Assembly (NCBI RefSeq): GCF_038502225.1
Contig: NC_091307.1
Span: 20,135,032-20,199,031, forward strand
Length of the DNA: 64,000 nt
Direction: 5' to 3'
Origin: Cherax quadricarinatus
Taxonomy: Eukaryota > Arthropoda > Malacostraca > Decapoda > Parastacidae
Positions 1-9,687 of the stretch are shown here, one piece after another. How positions within the stretch are numbered: the stretch's first letter is position 1; each line of letters begins with the position of its first letter. Under the pieces are notes generated by a model. It saw only the letters and a list, made by a program, of their open reading frames with translations, was not told the origin of the DNA and ran no database searches. Made by a program: the position numbers and the translations under genes.

Positions 1-1480
1 GTAATGAGAGTTACAAGTGCCGCTGTTGTATCCCTTGCAGTAGTGGGATTAGTGTCATCCACACAGTAAACATGTGGTGCAGTCCTATATGCTTCGTAAA
101 TTTTAAGTGTTGTTAGTCATCGCTCGTGAGGTTATCCGAAGGTGTATTTAATTATTAGTGAAGAATTGATTGTTTTGTAAATAGACTGAGTTAAGTTTCC
201 AGATTATACTTAGATTTCATTTGAAGGTGATTTGAGCGAAGAAGTTAATCAACTTTGTGATACTTGCTTCAGAGGGAGTCGCCTAATCATCATGGTTTAG
301 GGACTGAGACGGGACGAGGCATCTGCGGCCCTGGTGGATCTTGGCCATCCTTGGCTTACCTGGACCTCATGATGGAACATACAACACCAAGGGCTGTTTG
401 TCAGAAGCTTCTTCGAGGCGGAAAGGGATCAAGGCGGTGTTTTTCTATTATGGGAGACCTGTTGTCCTTGTTGAACTTGGGACGTCTTTGAGAATGAATT
501 TCCGGGTGTTGCTTCTGCTAGGGGGGCGTAGGACTGCCAGATGCGGCCGTTGTTGTCTACCTTGTTATGGTTCCAAGTTACCCCTCTCTCCTTGTCACCT
601 GATGTCTAGCAAAGCCTTGGGGTTGACGACTTACTCATCTAAACTGTTGGTACCCTCCTCTTTCAACTCGACACAGGCATCACAAGCTGTTTGATGATGG
701 ATGGTTTACAAAACTTGTCAAGTTACCCGATGAAGAAAAAACTGTTAAAGGTTGCCAAGGTCACTTTCGATAATAGGAGCAACGAACCCAACACTGCCAT
801 TGCTGGAAGCTGTGATAATCACTACACAAGTGCTTCGCAAGTCACCATGAACATGAGATCAGCACCAAGACGAAAGTTACGACGCTTGACCTATCAACAC
901 CAAGTGTTCTACCTTACTCCTGAGACGTGATAAGGAGTGGAACGACGTGTTCTCCGTGCCGAAGTGTCGTTACGCTGCGTAATTTTGACGATGTTCCTTC
1001 CGATATTGCCAGCTACCCGGCGGGGAGACACCCTATAATTGCCCCCTCAGACCCCCGATAACAGACGTGGTGTGCCATATTTTTTCCTCCCCGTTCTGGT
1101 AACTATGTTGGGAGTGGGATGGCTTGGGGAAAACTGAGTAAGCCAGGTTTGCCTAGTTCACCAAATGTTGCAGACCAACACTACATGCTCCACAGTTAAT
1201 ACTGGGATTGTTGTTCATTGTTAGAGTTTTTTTTGTTGGAGCACGGCACAAGCCAAGATTTGCAGTAATGTGTTAGGCTACCGGGTACATATACAGAGGT
1301 ATACAGTGTAGTTTATATACACTGAGAATTTACATTAAGCCCAATTATAGGGCTTAATAATCCACATGCAGCCGATAAGCTTTAAACCAAAGAAACTGTG
1401 TTTAGTTCTAGACCTAGTAAGAGCTGATGTTTATTGTCTGAACCTTATTTATATAGCGAAATGTAAATCAAGCGAAGAAT
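1..1480. other. No recognised feature
   Basis: About 1.5 kb without a recognisable gene or repeat. Three short overlapping open frames at 264-491, 341-694 and 691-930 lie in different frames, show no recognisable domain and have no splice-site pattern that would join them. A short microsatellite-poor stretch rich in TATA/ACAT runs follows at 1280-1340. A degraded exon or old transposon cannot be excluded. Confidence 0.4.
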
Positions 1481-1486
1481 TAGACT

Positions 1487-1660
1487 ACGGTGCTCTTCAA
1501 CTCCAAGACTGAGGGACTGATTACCTCATCTTTTCCATATACTTAGTTCTACTGTCTTCCAATTATGCCCTTGAATTTTCATTGATAACCCACTGTGTGA
1601 CGAAACGTCTACAGTAAAGATACCCAGATGATACACATGTGTTTAATTCTTCATTTTGTT
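1487..1660 (+). mobile_element. Degenerate Penelope-type terminal repeat
   Basis: The motif order is the same as in the better copies near 32.8 kb: a block reading GAGGGACTGATTACCTC, then a ribozyme-like block ending CGAAACGTCT, then AGTAAAGATACCCA. The hammerhead core has decayed: the box that should read CTGANGA is TTGATAA at about 1592, while CACTGTGTG and GAAACG survive. The copy is therefore probably dead as a ribozyme. Confidence 0.6.
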
Positions 1661-2540
1661 GGTAGTGTATACTATACATGTACATCTAAACTAAGTGTTG
1701 GAGCCAAGCATCTGGAATCTGCTGTTACTTCTTAGTATTATAACCTGGAAATTAGAGCCCAGTTTTTCAAGAGCTCATGACCACAGATTTTTTTTTTTTG
1801 AGTTCAAGAGCCGCTGTTTATGTTGGGAGGTGTACTCCAGGGGTCACAGCTCGCAGTTCAAACTCGTAGATAAGACAGATAGCTAGAGGTGGGATGCCAT
1901 CTTCTGCAGAAGCTAATTGTATTGATGATCTGTAATTACACATATTCTGTTATATTACCGGTGAGGTCTTGTCAACATATGTGATAATTATGGTGGTGGT
2001 AGAAATTAGCGATAATAACATTTGAGGAGTATAAGCAACAGTTAGACCAAGCCCGTTCAGAAGCTCCTCCATTACCTCTTTACTGCGTCGAGTTTCTTTC
2101 AGGTGTAAAGCTGACATTTTTCTCCTCGGTTTCAGCTGTGTCGGACCTCTTCCTCCCTCCACATCCACCTTCATCCCATTTTTATTTTCTCTTCCCAAAC
2201 CTTTGTCACCTCTGTGATGGAACCCAGATTCTCGTATATTCCCTCCCTTTTTCACTCTTTCCTATTCTTGTTCCTCCCTTTGTCTCCCCTTCCTCTGTAG
2301 CTCTTCTCTCCCGTGCTATCGCCTTCCTTGCCTCTCCCTTTCCATTCTATTTTCTCATTGCCCCTTCTGAGTCTCCAACTCTCCTCCCATACCCCAGTTG
2401 TCACTATTGCCTTTTATCACAGTCTTCAATCTGGAGTAGTATTTTACTGAGTGTCAACACTTTGGTGTTGCAGGGTACTAACTCCTCGCTGCTTCCCGGC
2501 TGCCAGGCTCTTCACACAATTTGCCACCTCCAGTATATTA
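1661..2540. other. No gene; C/T-rich tract
   Basis: A long pyrimidine-rich tract (about 2140-2450) produces a 155-residue open frame rich in Pro, Ser, Leu and Phe. It has no domain and is explained by base composition. Nothing else is recognised. Confidence 0.45.
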
Positions 2541-2795
2541 TGTTTATCACTAACTACGCAGTGTTTAGGAGCACGGAAGGTGTATTTCTTGTGCTCTATA
2601 AATAATGTTTATCGCTAACTACGCAGTGTTTAAGGGCACGGAAAGTATATTTCTTGTACTCTATACCTTCGTTATACCTTATGTTTATCACTGTTCACTG
2701 TTTAGGAGTACGGAAGGTGTATTTCTTGTTCTCCGTATATTATCTTCATCACTAATTACTAATGGTTAGGAGCACTGAAAGTGTATTTCCTGTCC
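2541..2795 (+). repeat. Four-copy diverged tandem repeat, 62-76 bp
   Basis: Copies begin at about 2541, 2606, 2682 and 2744. Each starts with TTTATCAC or a variant and contains AGGAGCACGGAAGGTGTATTT or a close variant. The period is irregular and the copies have diverged, so this is an old local duplication. Confidence 0.7.
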
Positions 2796-2796
2796 A

Positions 2797-2846
2797 GCCA
2801 AGGCTGGACTGTGCCCTGCCTTGGCTGGACTGTCCAGCCAACGCTT
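2797..2846. repeat. Cluster of short palindromes
   Basis: The 18-bp palindrome around GTCCAGCCAAGGCTGGAC is followed by an inverted second copy (CTTGGCTGGACTGTCCAGCCA) before the hammerhead-like block. Such nested inverted repeats suggest a structured transcript end or a foldback element terminus. Confidence 0.5.
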
Positions 2847-2890
2847 CTGAAGAAGCGTTGCATTTGCAACGTGAAAGGCCTAGAGGACAC
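2841..2890 (+). ncRNA. Hammerhead-ribozyme-like motif, third family
   Basis: CTGAAGA at 2847-2853 is followed by one extra A. A seven-pair stem II follows: GCGTTGC at 2855-2861, loop ATTT, GCAACGT at 2866-2872. GAAA lies at 2873-2876, then the palindrome AGGCCT ending at 2881 and an A at the position where cleavage would follow. Proximal stem I pairing is weak (GAG with CTT, one G-U). The block is preceded by a perfect palindrome GTCCAGCC-AA-GGCTGGAC near 2805. A competing hairpin, ACGCTTCT with AGAAGCGT, overlaps the core and could be the real structure, so the call is tentative. Confidence 0.35.
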
Positions 2891-3017
2891 TCGCAAACCA
2901 AAGGCATCGTTGTCAACCACTACATATATAAATGTTGATTAACGACCGCTGATCATTGGCATATCATGCTTGCTGCACGCTACTAGCAGTAATAGGCATG
3001 TTGTTCAGGCTAGGAAA

Positions 3018-3075
3018 CAAGATGTCTGGTCTGAGACTGGGCCGCGGGGGCAGTGACCCCTGGCATCATCAAGAG
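3018..3075 (+). mobile_element. LINE 3' end scrap (family A)
   Basis: Contains TCTGAGACTGGGCCGCGGGG and CAGTGACCCCTGGCA, matching the end of the family A LINE copies at 22.2 kb and 50.5 kb (the GPRGR terminus followed by the untranslated tail). Only about 60 bp remain. Confidence 0.5.
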
Positions 3076-3379
3076 GTTAACAACAAATGGGTAATCATTA
3101 GGCTTTCCTTGTGGGAAGCACAAGAGTCTTCGTTAATTTTAAGAATGTCTTCATCGTTAGGACGAGGAATCTTTAAACGAGCATTTAAACGTTTGCATTT
3201 AAGGCGTGGTACACTGCTGGAAGTGGTTTGTGTTCCTTTTATTGCTGAGGATGACCCCTTAATTGGTAAACGGGGCGGGAGTACATGAAAGATGTTAGGG
3301 CTGAACCATTGATTGGTGACGATAATGAATTCTGTCATAAATCTTAAAATGACTTTTAAGTAGAGTCATTATTGAAGGG

Positions 3380-3381
<2 letters not shown>

Positions 3382-3447
<66 letters not shown>

Positions 3448-3449
3448 TA
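3382..3449 (+). repeat. (ATT)n microsatellite
   Basis: About 22 uninterrupted ATT units. Confidence 0.97.
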
Positions 3450-3863
3450 TTGTCGACGTAAAAATATAAAAAGTTGCTCATGCAAAAGTTGAAATCACAT
3501 CAGAATTGTACCAAAAGTGTTATTGGAGGAGAGTTAACATTTACTGTTCAATTGGTATGTAAAAAAATGTGCGTTTAAAAAATACATGTGTGAGGCGAGC
3601 AAGATTTAGAACGGGGAATCCTGACTGCAACAAGTTGGTGGGTCAGACGAGAAACATGAGATGAAAGTCAGCTTTAACAATGTTCTACACGAAATTCTCT
3701 GGTAGTAATAGTTGAGATAAAATTATGTTTTGTTTTCGAGTTAACTTTACGTACGCAACTATCAGTTTTAAAAGGTTTGATTTATAGATTCTATTACCCC
3801 ATAGGATACCCAGGTACCTATTCACTATTTGGTGTAAGAAGACTTGCCTATATCTGATTTGTA

Positions 3864-3931
3864 GCACCAGACGAGCCTGGCCCAAGGCCGGGCTCTGGGA
3901 GTAGAAAAACTCTAGGGACTCATCAAGGGTA
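3864..3931 (+). mobile_element. LINE 3' end (family B)
   Basis: Reads ACCAGACGAGCCTGGCC, then a GGCCGGGCTC block, AAAACTCTAGGGACTCATCA and AGGGTAT. This is the same terminal order seen in the longer family B copies at 5.5 kb and 34.1 kb. Heavily 5'-truncated. Confidence 0.65.
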
Positions 3932-4129
3932 TAAGTTCGAGTTTGAGTCACAGGTGTATGTGGGTTTGATGAGGGTGAGGGTGCAGGTATGGAGATGGTA
4001 TCTTGATGGCCGCTGTCCTCCCCTGATTTTCTGTTTTGTTTGATCTCAGTTCCAAACTTTGTTTCCTCATCTCGCCACAACTCTCGCAGTCTTTTGCTCA
4101 CCTCTCCATCCCGTCATCGTTCTTCTGTT

Positions 4130-4320
4130 CCCTCCGATCTCTTCCGCTTCCGCTCTATGTTGTGCCTCGCTCCGTACTGGGCCCCATCTCGTATCGTGTT
4201 TCGCTCTGTATCGTGTTTCGCCCCGTACTGTATAACTCTCCGTCTTTTGCCCCCACCGTATTGTGCCTCGCCCTGTGTTATGCCTCGCTCCACTGTGTTT
4301 CTCCCACGGGCTGCCACATC
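4130..4320 (+). repeat. Diverged short tandem, C/T-rich
   Basis: Repeated phrases such as GTGCCTCGCTCC, TCGTATCGTGTTTCGC and TGTATCGTGTTTCGCC recur every 17-22 bp. Open frames here on both strands are products of this composition. Confidence 0.5.
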
Positions 4321-5440
4321 ACTCGCTGACGCCACGAAATCATTTAAATTTTTCTCAGGCTAGCTGGACCGCAGCTGTTTACTAAAGTGGCTACTGGTAC
4401 CTCTTTCACGGTCACGGGATCTTCCATTAAGCTTGTATTGTTTTATACATAATGGGATGATTTTTTTACCCTTTGCGCGTGTTAAAAAACCTAGTCACTT
4501 GTGGACGCGCAATAGCTATCAAAATCTGAAGTTGTTAAAAGCGAATAAAGTAATATTGTCAGGATTTGTTCTGCTTTGATACATTTGAAGAGTGAACTCG
4601 CTCTTTTTTTTCGCAGCTCGAAGGTTAGGCTTTGGCGTACCTGAATAACTCTTCATAGACGATATGAGAGTCGAGCTTGTTTGTCCACTTAATATTTATG
4701 AATTGATGAAACCTTTGTCGAAGTGAACCCTTGGGATAAAGGTTCTGCAATGAAGTGGCTTGTGACGTGGGCGGCTGGATGTGACTATCTTCATGCAGAT
4801 ACTGTCAATCTGAGATATATTACTGAATAAGCTCTCATCGGGACAGCATTTCGCTCTGTATATAGCTTTATTAGATCATATAAAAAATACCTGCCACTGT
4901 GTAATTCACATTCCCCTGGGAAGTGGGGAAGAAGTATAGCGAATTGTGGGTTCGTAAAACTAGTCAGGAGGTGCACTTGTCAATTGGGTTGAAAGTTGAC
5001 TGGTCTCTGTCCAGCTTATTGACACTCGTTCCTGTGCAAGTTTATTACCAAGAGTATCTTTAGTATGAAATAGTCGACACATTACTGGCGATCTCAACTA
5101 CATCCTTGGAAGTCTCCTGAGCCTTTTCGGTATCCTGTGATCTCCGGAGACTCAGGTTGCTCTTGAGGATATTATATAGTGAGCCTTTGTTTTTCGTATG
5201 GGATGTAAAATTTATCTCTTGAGAGGCGGCGGATGCCTCAGAAAGCGGCATGTGGTTAACATAAGGTAGATGTTAATTAAACCACAGAACTGGTCGTCAA
5301 CTGATTAAGACTATTATTGTCAGGACACACTGTGGTGTTCCTCACGAATAAACCACTATAACTTGTGTTCTTGTTGGCTCTGCCTACTTTCTTTCTAGAA
5401 CAGGATGTGAACATCGCTTGGTGTCAGTGCGCTCCTAATC
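4321..5440. other. No recognised feature
   Basis: About 1.1 kb of mixed-composition DNA without a gene, repeat or RNA that I can support. Confidence 0.4.
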
Positions 5441-5449
5441 TGTGTTGCC

Positions 5450-5690
5450 CAGCCTATTCCACATCTTACCAGAAGATATCAGTAACACGGCTGGAACAAG
5501 TGTAGAAGCCTTCAAGAGGAAACTAGACAAGTATCTTCACCAGCAGCCAAATCAACCAGGCTGTGGTGGATATGTGGGGCTGCGGGCCTCCAGCAGCAAC
5601 AGCCTGGTTGATCAGTCAAGCACCGGACGAGCCTGGCCCATGGCCGGGCTCTGAGAGTAGTTAAACTCGAAACTTCAAAGGTGAATGTAT
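5450..5690 (+). mobile_element. LINE C-terminus and 3' end (family B)
   Basis: The translated frame 5442-5654 carries LPEDISNTAGTSVEAF, then KRKLDKYL and QPGCGGYVGLRASSSN, the C-terminal signature shared by family B copies at 17.3 and 33.9 kb. It ends in the usual untranslated tail, AACTCGAAACTTCAAAGGT. This is a 5'-truncated dead copy of a CR1/Jockey-type non-LTR retrotransposon; clade not resolved. Confidence 0.75.
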
Positions 5691-6290
5691 TACTTCGTTA
5701 ACAGCAGCAACTTTGTACATGGTAGTGGTAGTGTCTCACAGTAACACATCCCAGTTAGACGGCAAGTTAAGGTTTTATCACGCTCACGGTAACACCTCCA
5801 GACGTAGTAGCGCATCTTAAGCCCAGAGCAACAAATCAACAATATATCTTAACTCAAATTAATACTACCTGCATGTTGGTATGTAGTGAGACACCTCATA
5901 GCCACGGTAGCACATGCCGGACTTAGGTGAGCACGTTCCACGCCCTAAGTAACACCTATGGTATCCACGATAGATCACGGCTGGCACACGGGGCCACATA
6001 ACTCTCCGCTTGATCACCAGGTTCTAAATTTACTCTAAAACGAATATTTTTGTGACTGAATTCATTGAACGCAGTTGTATCAATATCAACATCATACGAT
6101 TTTTTTTACCACACATATGTAAAACAGAGCGAAACTCTGTCCCAGCAAAAGCTTTTTCTGCAACTTCTGTCTGTTTTCACATGCAAGTGTTGGCCGGAGC
6201 CTCTCCCAGCGGGAAGTGCTGGAGACCTTCCTCATGTCTTATCCTGAGAACTTGCAAGAGTTAAAGAGCAAGAAAGGAAGTGTGGAATAC
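5691..6290. other. No recognised feature
   Basis: Mixed-composition sequence with short, domainless open frames; nothing supportable. Confidence 0.4.
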
Positions 6291-6294
6291 ACTT

Positions 6295-6350
6295 GGTCAA
6301 GGACTTGGTCGCGGGGGCGTTGACCCCGAAACACCTTCCAGGTAGGTAGA
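6295..6350 (+). mobile_element. LINE 3' end scrap (family A)
   Basis: GGTCGCGGGGGCGTTGACCC is followed by ACACCTTCCAGGTAGGTAGA, the terminal tail with the short CCAGGTA repeat typical of family A copies in this window. Confidence 0.65.
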
Positions 6351-6354
6351 CGGA

Positions 6355-6490
6355 TATGGTAACAGTGGTAGAGTATACCGACAGCATGTAAATAAGACAC
6401 TGTGCGGGTTATGGCATTTTATTGTGAAGACGTTTCGTCCACAAGGAACGAGATAAGTTAACACGTCGCGGATATGTCGGGTCTTCCTGA
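6355..6490 (-). mobile_element. Penelope-type repeat remnant with eroded hammerhead
   Basis: On the minus strand the segment 6424-6457 reads CTTATCTC, GTTCC, TTGT, GGAC, GAAAC and GTC in order. That is a stem II (GTTCC/GGAC) next to GAAAC and a GTC cleavage-type triplet. The CUGANGA box has been lost. Downstream on the minus strand is AATAAAATG, then AGTGTCTTATTTAC, comparable in order to the AATAAA-containing tail of the other Penelope-type copies. Confidence 0.4.
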
Positions 6491-6632
6491 TGCCGGAGGT
6501 TCTCCCAGAGTGGGTTGCTGGGCACCTTTCTTCCTCGTCTTCCTTAACATTTTCTATTTTATCTGCAGTGTTTATTCCATCGTAGCCGCCAGTACGAGGC
6601 AACGCAAATGCCAGTCACCATCTACCATCAGT

Positions 6633-6813
6633 TCTGCAGCAACAGCAGTCGCAGGAAAAACAGCAGTGGTAGCGGCAGCAGCAACAACAGTAGCATCATT
6701 AACAGAGACAATAACAGTAATAGCAGAAGCAGTAGCAACAGCAATAGAAGCATCAATAGCAACATCAGCAGCAGCAGTAGCAGTACTGCTGCTGTTGCTG
6801 CTGCTCCAGCTGC
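6633..6813 (+). repeat. Imperfect CAG/AAC-type trinucleotide tract
   Basis: About 180 bp of imperfect AGC, AAC and AGT triplets ending in CTGCTG. It generates poly-Ser/Asn, poly-Ala and poly-Leu frames on both strands that are not evidence of a gene. Confidence 0.85.
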
Positions 6814-7084
6814 TGTCCGGCAGTCCCCTACCGCTGAATTCCTCTCTTGAAATGATTGATAAATGGTTGACAGTTTTCCGAGTGGGCAGGCGAGGTGATT
6901 GATTGAGGGTTGACAGGTTATGGACTGTGGAGACACCGGCTGAATATTGACAGTAATGGGCACGTTTTTGTGGGCAAGAGAGTGACTGGAGCCGGCGAGG
7001 GTATGGGGCATCCTGGGCAGATGACAGGTGTCTCACAGCTCACCACTCCTCTCTCCCTTCATTCGGATGGGGCCTTGAAGCTGG

Positions 7085-7145
7085 GCTCTTGATCCAAAGA
7101 ATTGGAGTTACCCTCCCTTGCAGGTATCAGACCTGATTATACTCC
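7085..7145 (-). mobile_element. SINE-like repeat fragment (family F)
   Basis: GGGCTCTTGATCCAAAGAA and GGAGTTACCCTC match the complement of the 3' portion of the family F repeat at 41.7 kb. Confidence 0.4.
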
Positions 7146-7284
7146 ATTTATCAGGCGCTATATGAAACATTCTTGTTTAGGTCTTCCCTTAACTGTAAAA
7201 ATAATTAATGATAATGCTAATGAAAACAATGTAATAATGATGATGCTGATAAAACTAATAATAATACTCTTTCAGGACGGTGAC

Positions 7285-7432
7285 AATTTTTAAAATAATA
7301 GGAGAGTGCTAAACCCGTAAGAGTCATACAAGGCCTTGGGCAAGGAAGACACACAGGCTTGATTCGAGGAAGGGCAAGGCTGCTCCATTTCTCTGGATCA
7401 AGAGCCCTTTACCAGCATCAAGATAATCTCTC
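7285..7432 (+). mobile_element. SINE-like repeat (family F)
   Basis: Starts after an AT-rich run with GAGTGCTAAACCCGTAAGAG and TCATACAAGGCC. It contains a GATTCGAGGAAGGGCAAGG block and CTCTGGATCAAGAGCCC, and ends at ACCAGCATCAAGAT. Homologous copies lie at 14.4, 41.7, 41.9, 48.2 and 57.5 kb. There is no open frame. The length (about 130 bp) and an A/T-rich trinucleotide run at one end fit a short non-autonomous retroposon; its RNA ancestor is not identified. Confidence 0.7.
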
Positions 7433-7477
7433 AGATAGGTTTAAAAGTTGTGCTACATCGTGTGTGCTACCGTAGAC

Positions 7478-7575
7478 ATCTGTGATGAGTTTCGAGGGTT
7501 GATCTACTCTCGTAGCCCGGCCTATGGCCAGAGTTTCGAGGTGAACTTCTGATCAGCCAGCCTATTGCAACCTGT
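7478..7575 (-). mobile_element. LINE 3' end (family B)
   Basis: Reads TGATGAGTTTCGAGGGTTGA, CTCTCGTAGCCCGGCCTATG and later GATCAGCCAGCCTATTGCA, the complement of the family B terminus. Confidence 0.6.
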
Positions 7576-8164
7576 ATCTTTAAGGTCCTCATTTTCACAA
7601 AGAAATTGCCTGGGGGTAAAAGCCTTTACATATTCCTGGCGTGGCGAGGGAGTGGAGTAGGGCATTGCGCTATTCTACTCCACTGTGCTTGGAGGAAGCG
7701 CAGCTCTGTCACCGTGCGTGAAGGAGGCACACCAGTTCACGAAGTTGTCTACGAACAATGAAGGATGAGAGCGCCACCTCCACGATTTGTCAGCCGGGAG
7801 AGAATGGCCAAGGCAGCAATTATCCCGGCATTGATGGAAGCTAAAGAACTCCACTCTGAATACATCAACATTTTTGCTCCTACGTGGTGTCAGGAGGCAG
7901 GCAGGAGCTGCATCACAAAGGTCGCCAGTATAAAAGGAGAGAGACTGAGGATTCAGTAAGTCACCTCACCACAAAGACAACATTGTGATAGTCCCTCCCC
8001 AGGATGAATACCCTGTGATGAGTAGACTGAGGAGTGACGGGGGTGAGTGATGAGTGAGTGATCGGCTTTGGAGCTTTCAACAACGCTGTATCCTTCTTGA
8101 AAATAGGTTGGGATTATTATTAGGCAAATTCTAATTTTCCAATTATATATTTTAAAACAGTATA
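7576..8164. other. No recognised feature
   Basis: Mixed-composition sequence with a weak short open frame at 7765-7959; no domain or repeat recognised. Confidence 0.4.
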
Positions 8165-8167
8165 CCT

Positions 8168-8292
8168 TTGATGAGTTTCGAGAGTCTTACTACTCTCGCA
8201 GCCCGGTCATGGGCTAGGCTTGTTTGGTGCTTACTGGGTCAACCAGGCTGTTGTTGCTGGCGGCCTGCTGCCCCACATATCCATCACAGTGT
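8168..8292 (-). mobile_element. LINE 3' end (family B)
   Basis: TGATGAGTTTCGAGAGTCTT, CTCTCGCAGCCCGGTCATGG, GTCAACCAGGCTGTTGTTGC and CCCACATATCCATCACAG give, on the complement, the family B C-terminus and tail. 5'-truncated. Confidence 0.7.
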
Positions 8293-8334
8293 AGTATTCT
8301 GTTAATTTTTATAGTTAATAAACTTGGAATAATT

Positions 8335-8835
8335 GGATGCCAAGCAATAACTGGAGAATGTACTCAGTAAAAGATTATTTGGGCTGTATATTTCGACTCC
8401 TGGGATCTTCTTCAGCAGATAGTAAATAAAATGAGCACAAGAATATATAGGGAAGGTTGCACCTTACCCGTTACGCGTGAGTGGGTTTGAGACGTGTCAA
8501 GCAGTGGGTAGGTGAGAAGACAGGCCCTGAAGTGAAGCTAAAAATTTGAGTAGAAAGTTCCTTTGTGCTATGTAATCTCTGATGTAATGTAGTGTTGGCG
8601 TTCTGTGTTAGATTGGGCGCTGGTATGTACTTCTTGAGGGCGAATTTTGAAATTACGTCTAGTTTCCATTGTCCCCGTGAAATGCTGAAATTGGGGGTGG
8701 TAACTATGAGGGCAGATTCTGTGATTTTCGTTTGTAGCTGCAGTGTGATTTGTGCTCGATGGCGGCAGCTTCCCAATGAATATTGTGATTGTTGATGCTG
8801 ACATGTTGAAAAATGGCTGAATTATCCTGTGCATA
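8335..8835 (-). mobile_element. Penelope-type terminal repeat candidate, second family
   Basis: On the minus strand the region runs from about 8835 down to the hammerhead-like block at 8381-8420. A TATA-like CCCTATATATTC lies just upstream of that block (about 8444-8455). The intervening sequence has a modest open frame (101 codons, 8471-8776) without a recognised domain. The assignment rests on the ribozyme block and promoter order, which parallel the family at 32.7 kb. The boundaries are not fixed. Confidence 0.4.
8378..8424 (-). ncRNA. Hammerhead-ribozyme-like motif, second family
   Basis: The minus strand reads CTG, then CTGAAGA, one extra A, GATCC, CAG, GAGTC, GAAA, the palindrome ATAT sharing its first A with GAAA, A, and CAG. 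Proximal stem I is CTG with CAG (three pairs). Stem II is G-C, A-U and G-U pairs with one A-C mismatch. Stem III would be the loop-less palindrome AUAU. All boxes are in type I order. The core is intact, but stem II is imperfect, so activity is uncertain. Confidence 0.5.

Positions 8836-9687
<852 letters not shown>

Noticed and set aside
264..930. Three overlapping frames resembling a short gene
   Set aside because: Different frames, no domain, no clear exon-intron structure; left as unassigned.
2138..2605. 155-codon hydrophobic frame that could look like a membrane protein
   Set aside because: C/T-rich composition creates Leu/Pro/Ser/Phe codons; no domain and no supporting splice or start context.
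6474..7036. Poly-Ala/Ser/Leu proteins on both strands
   Set aside because: They come from the imperfect CAG/AAC tract.
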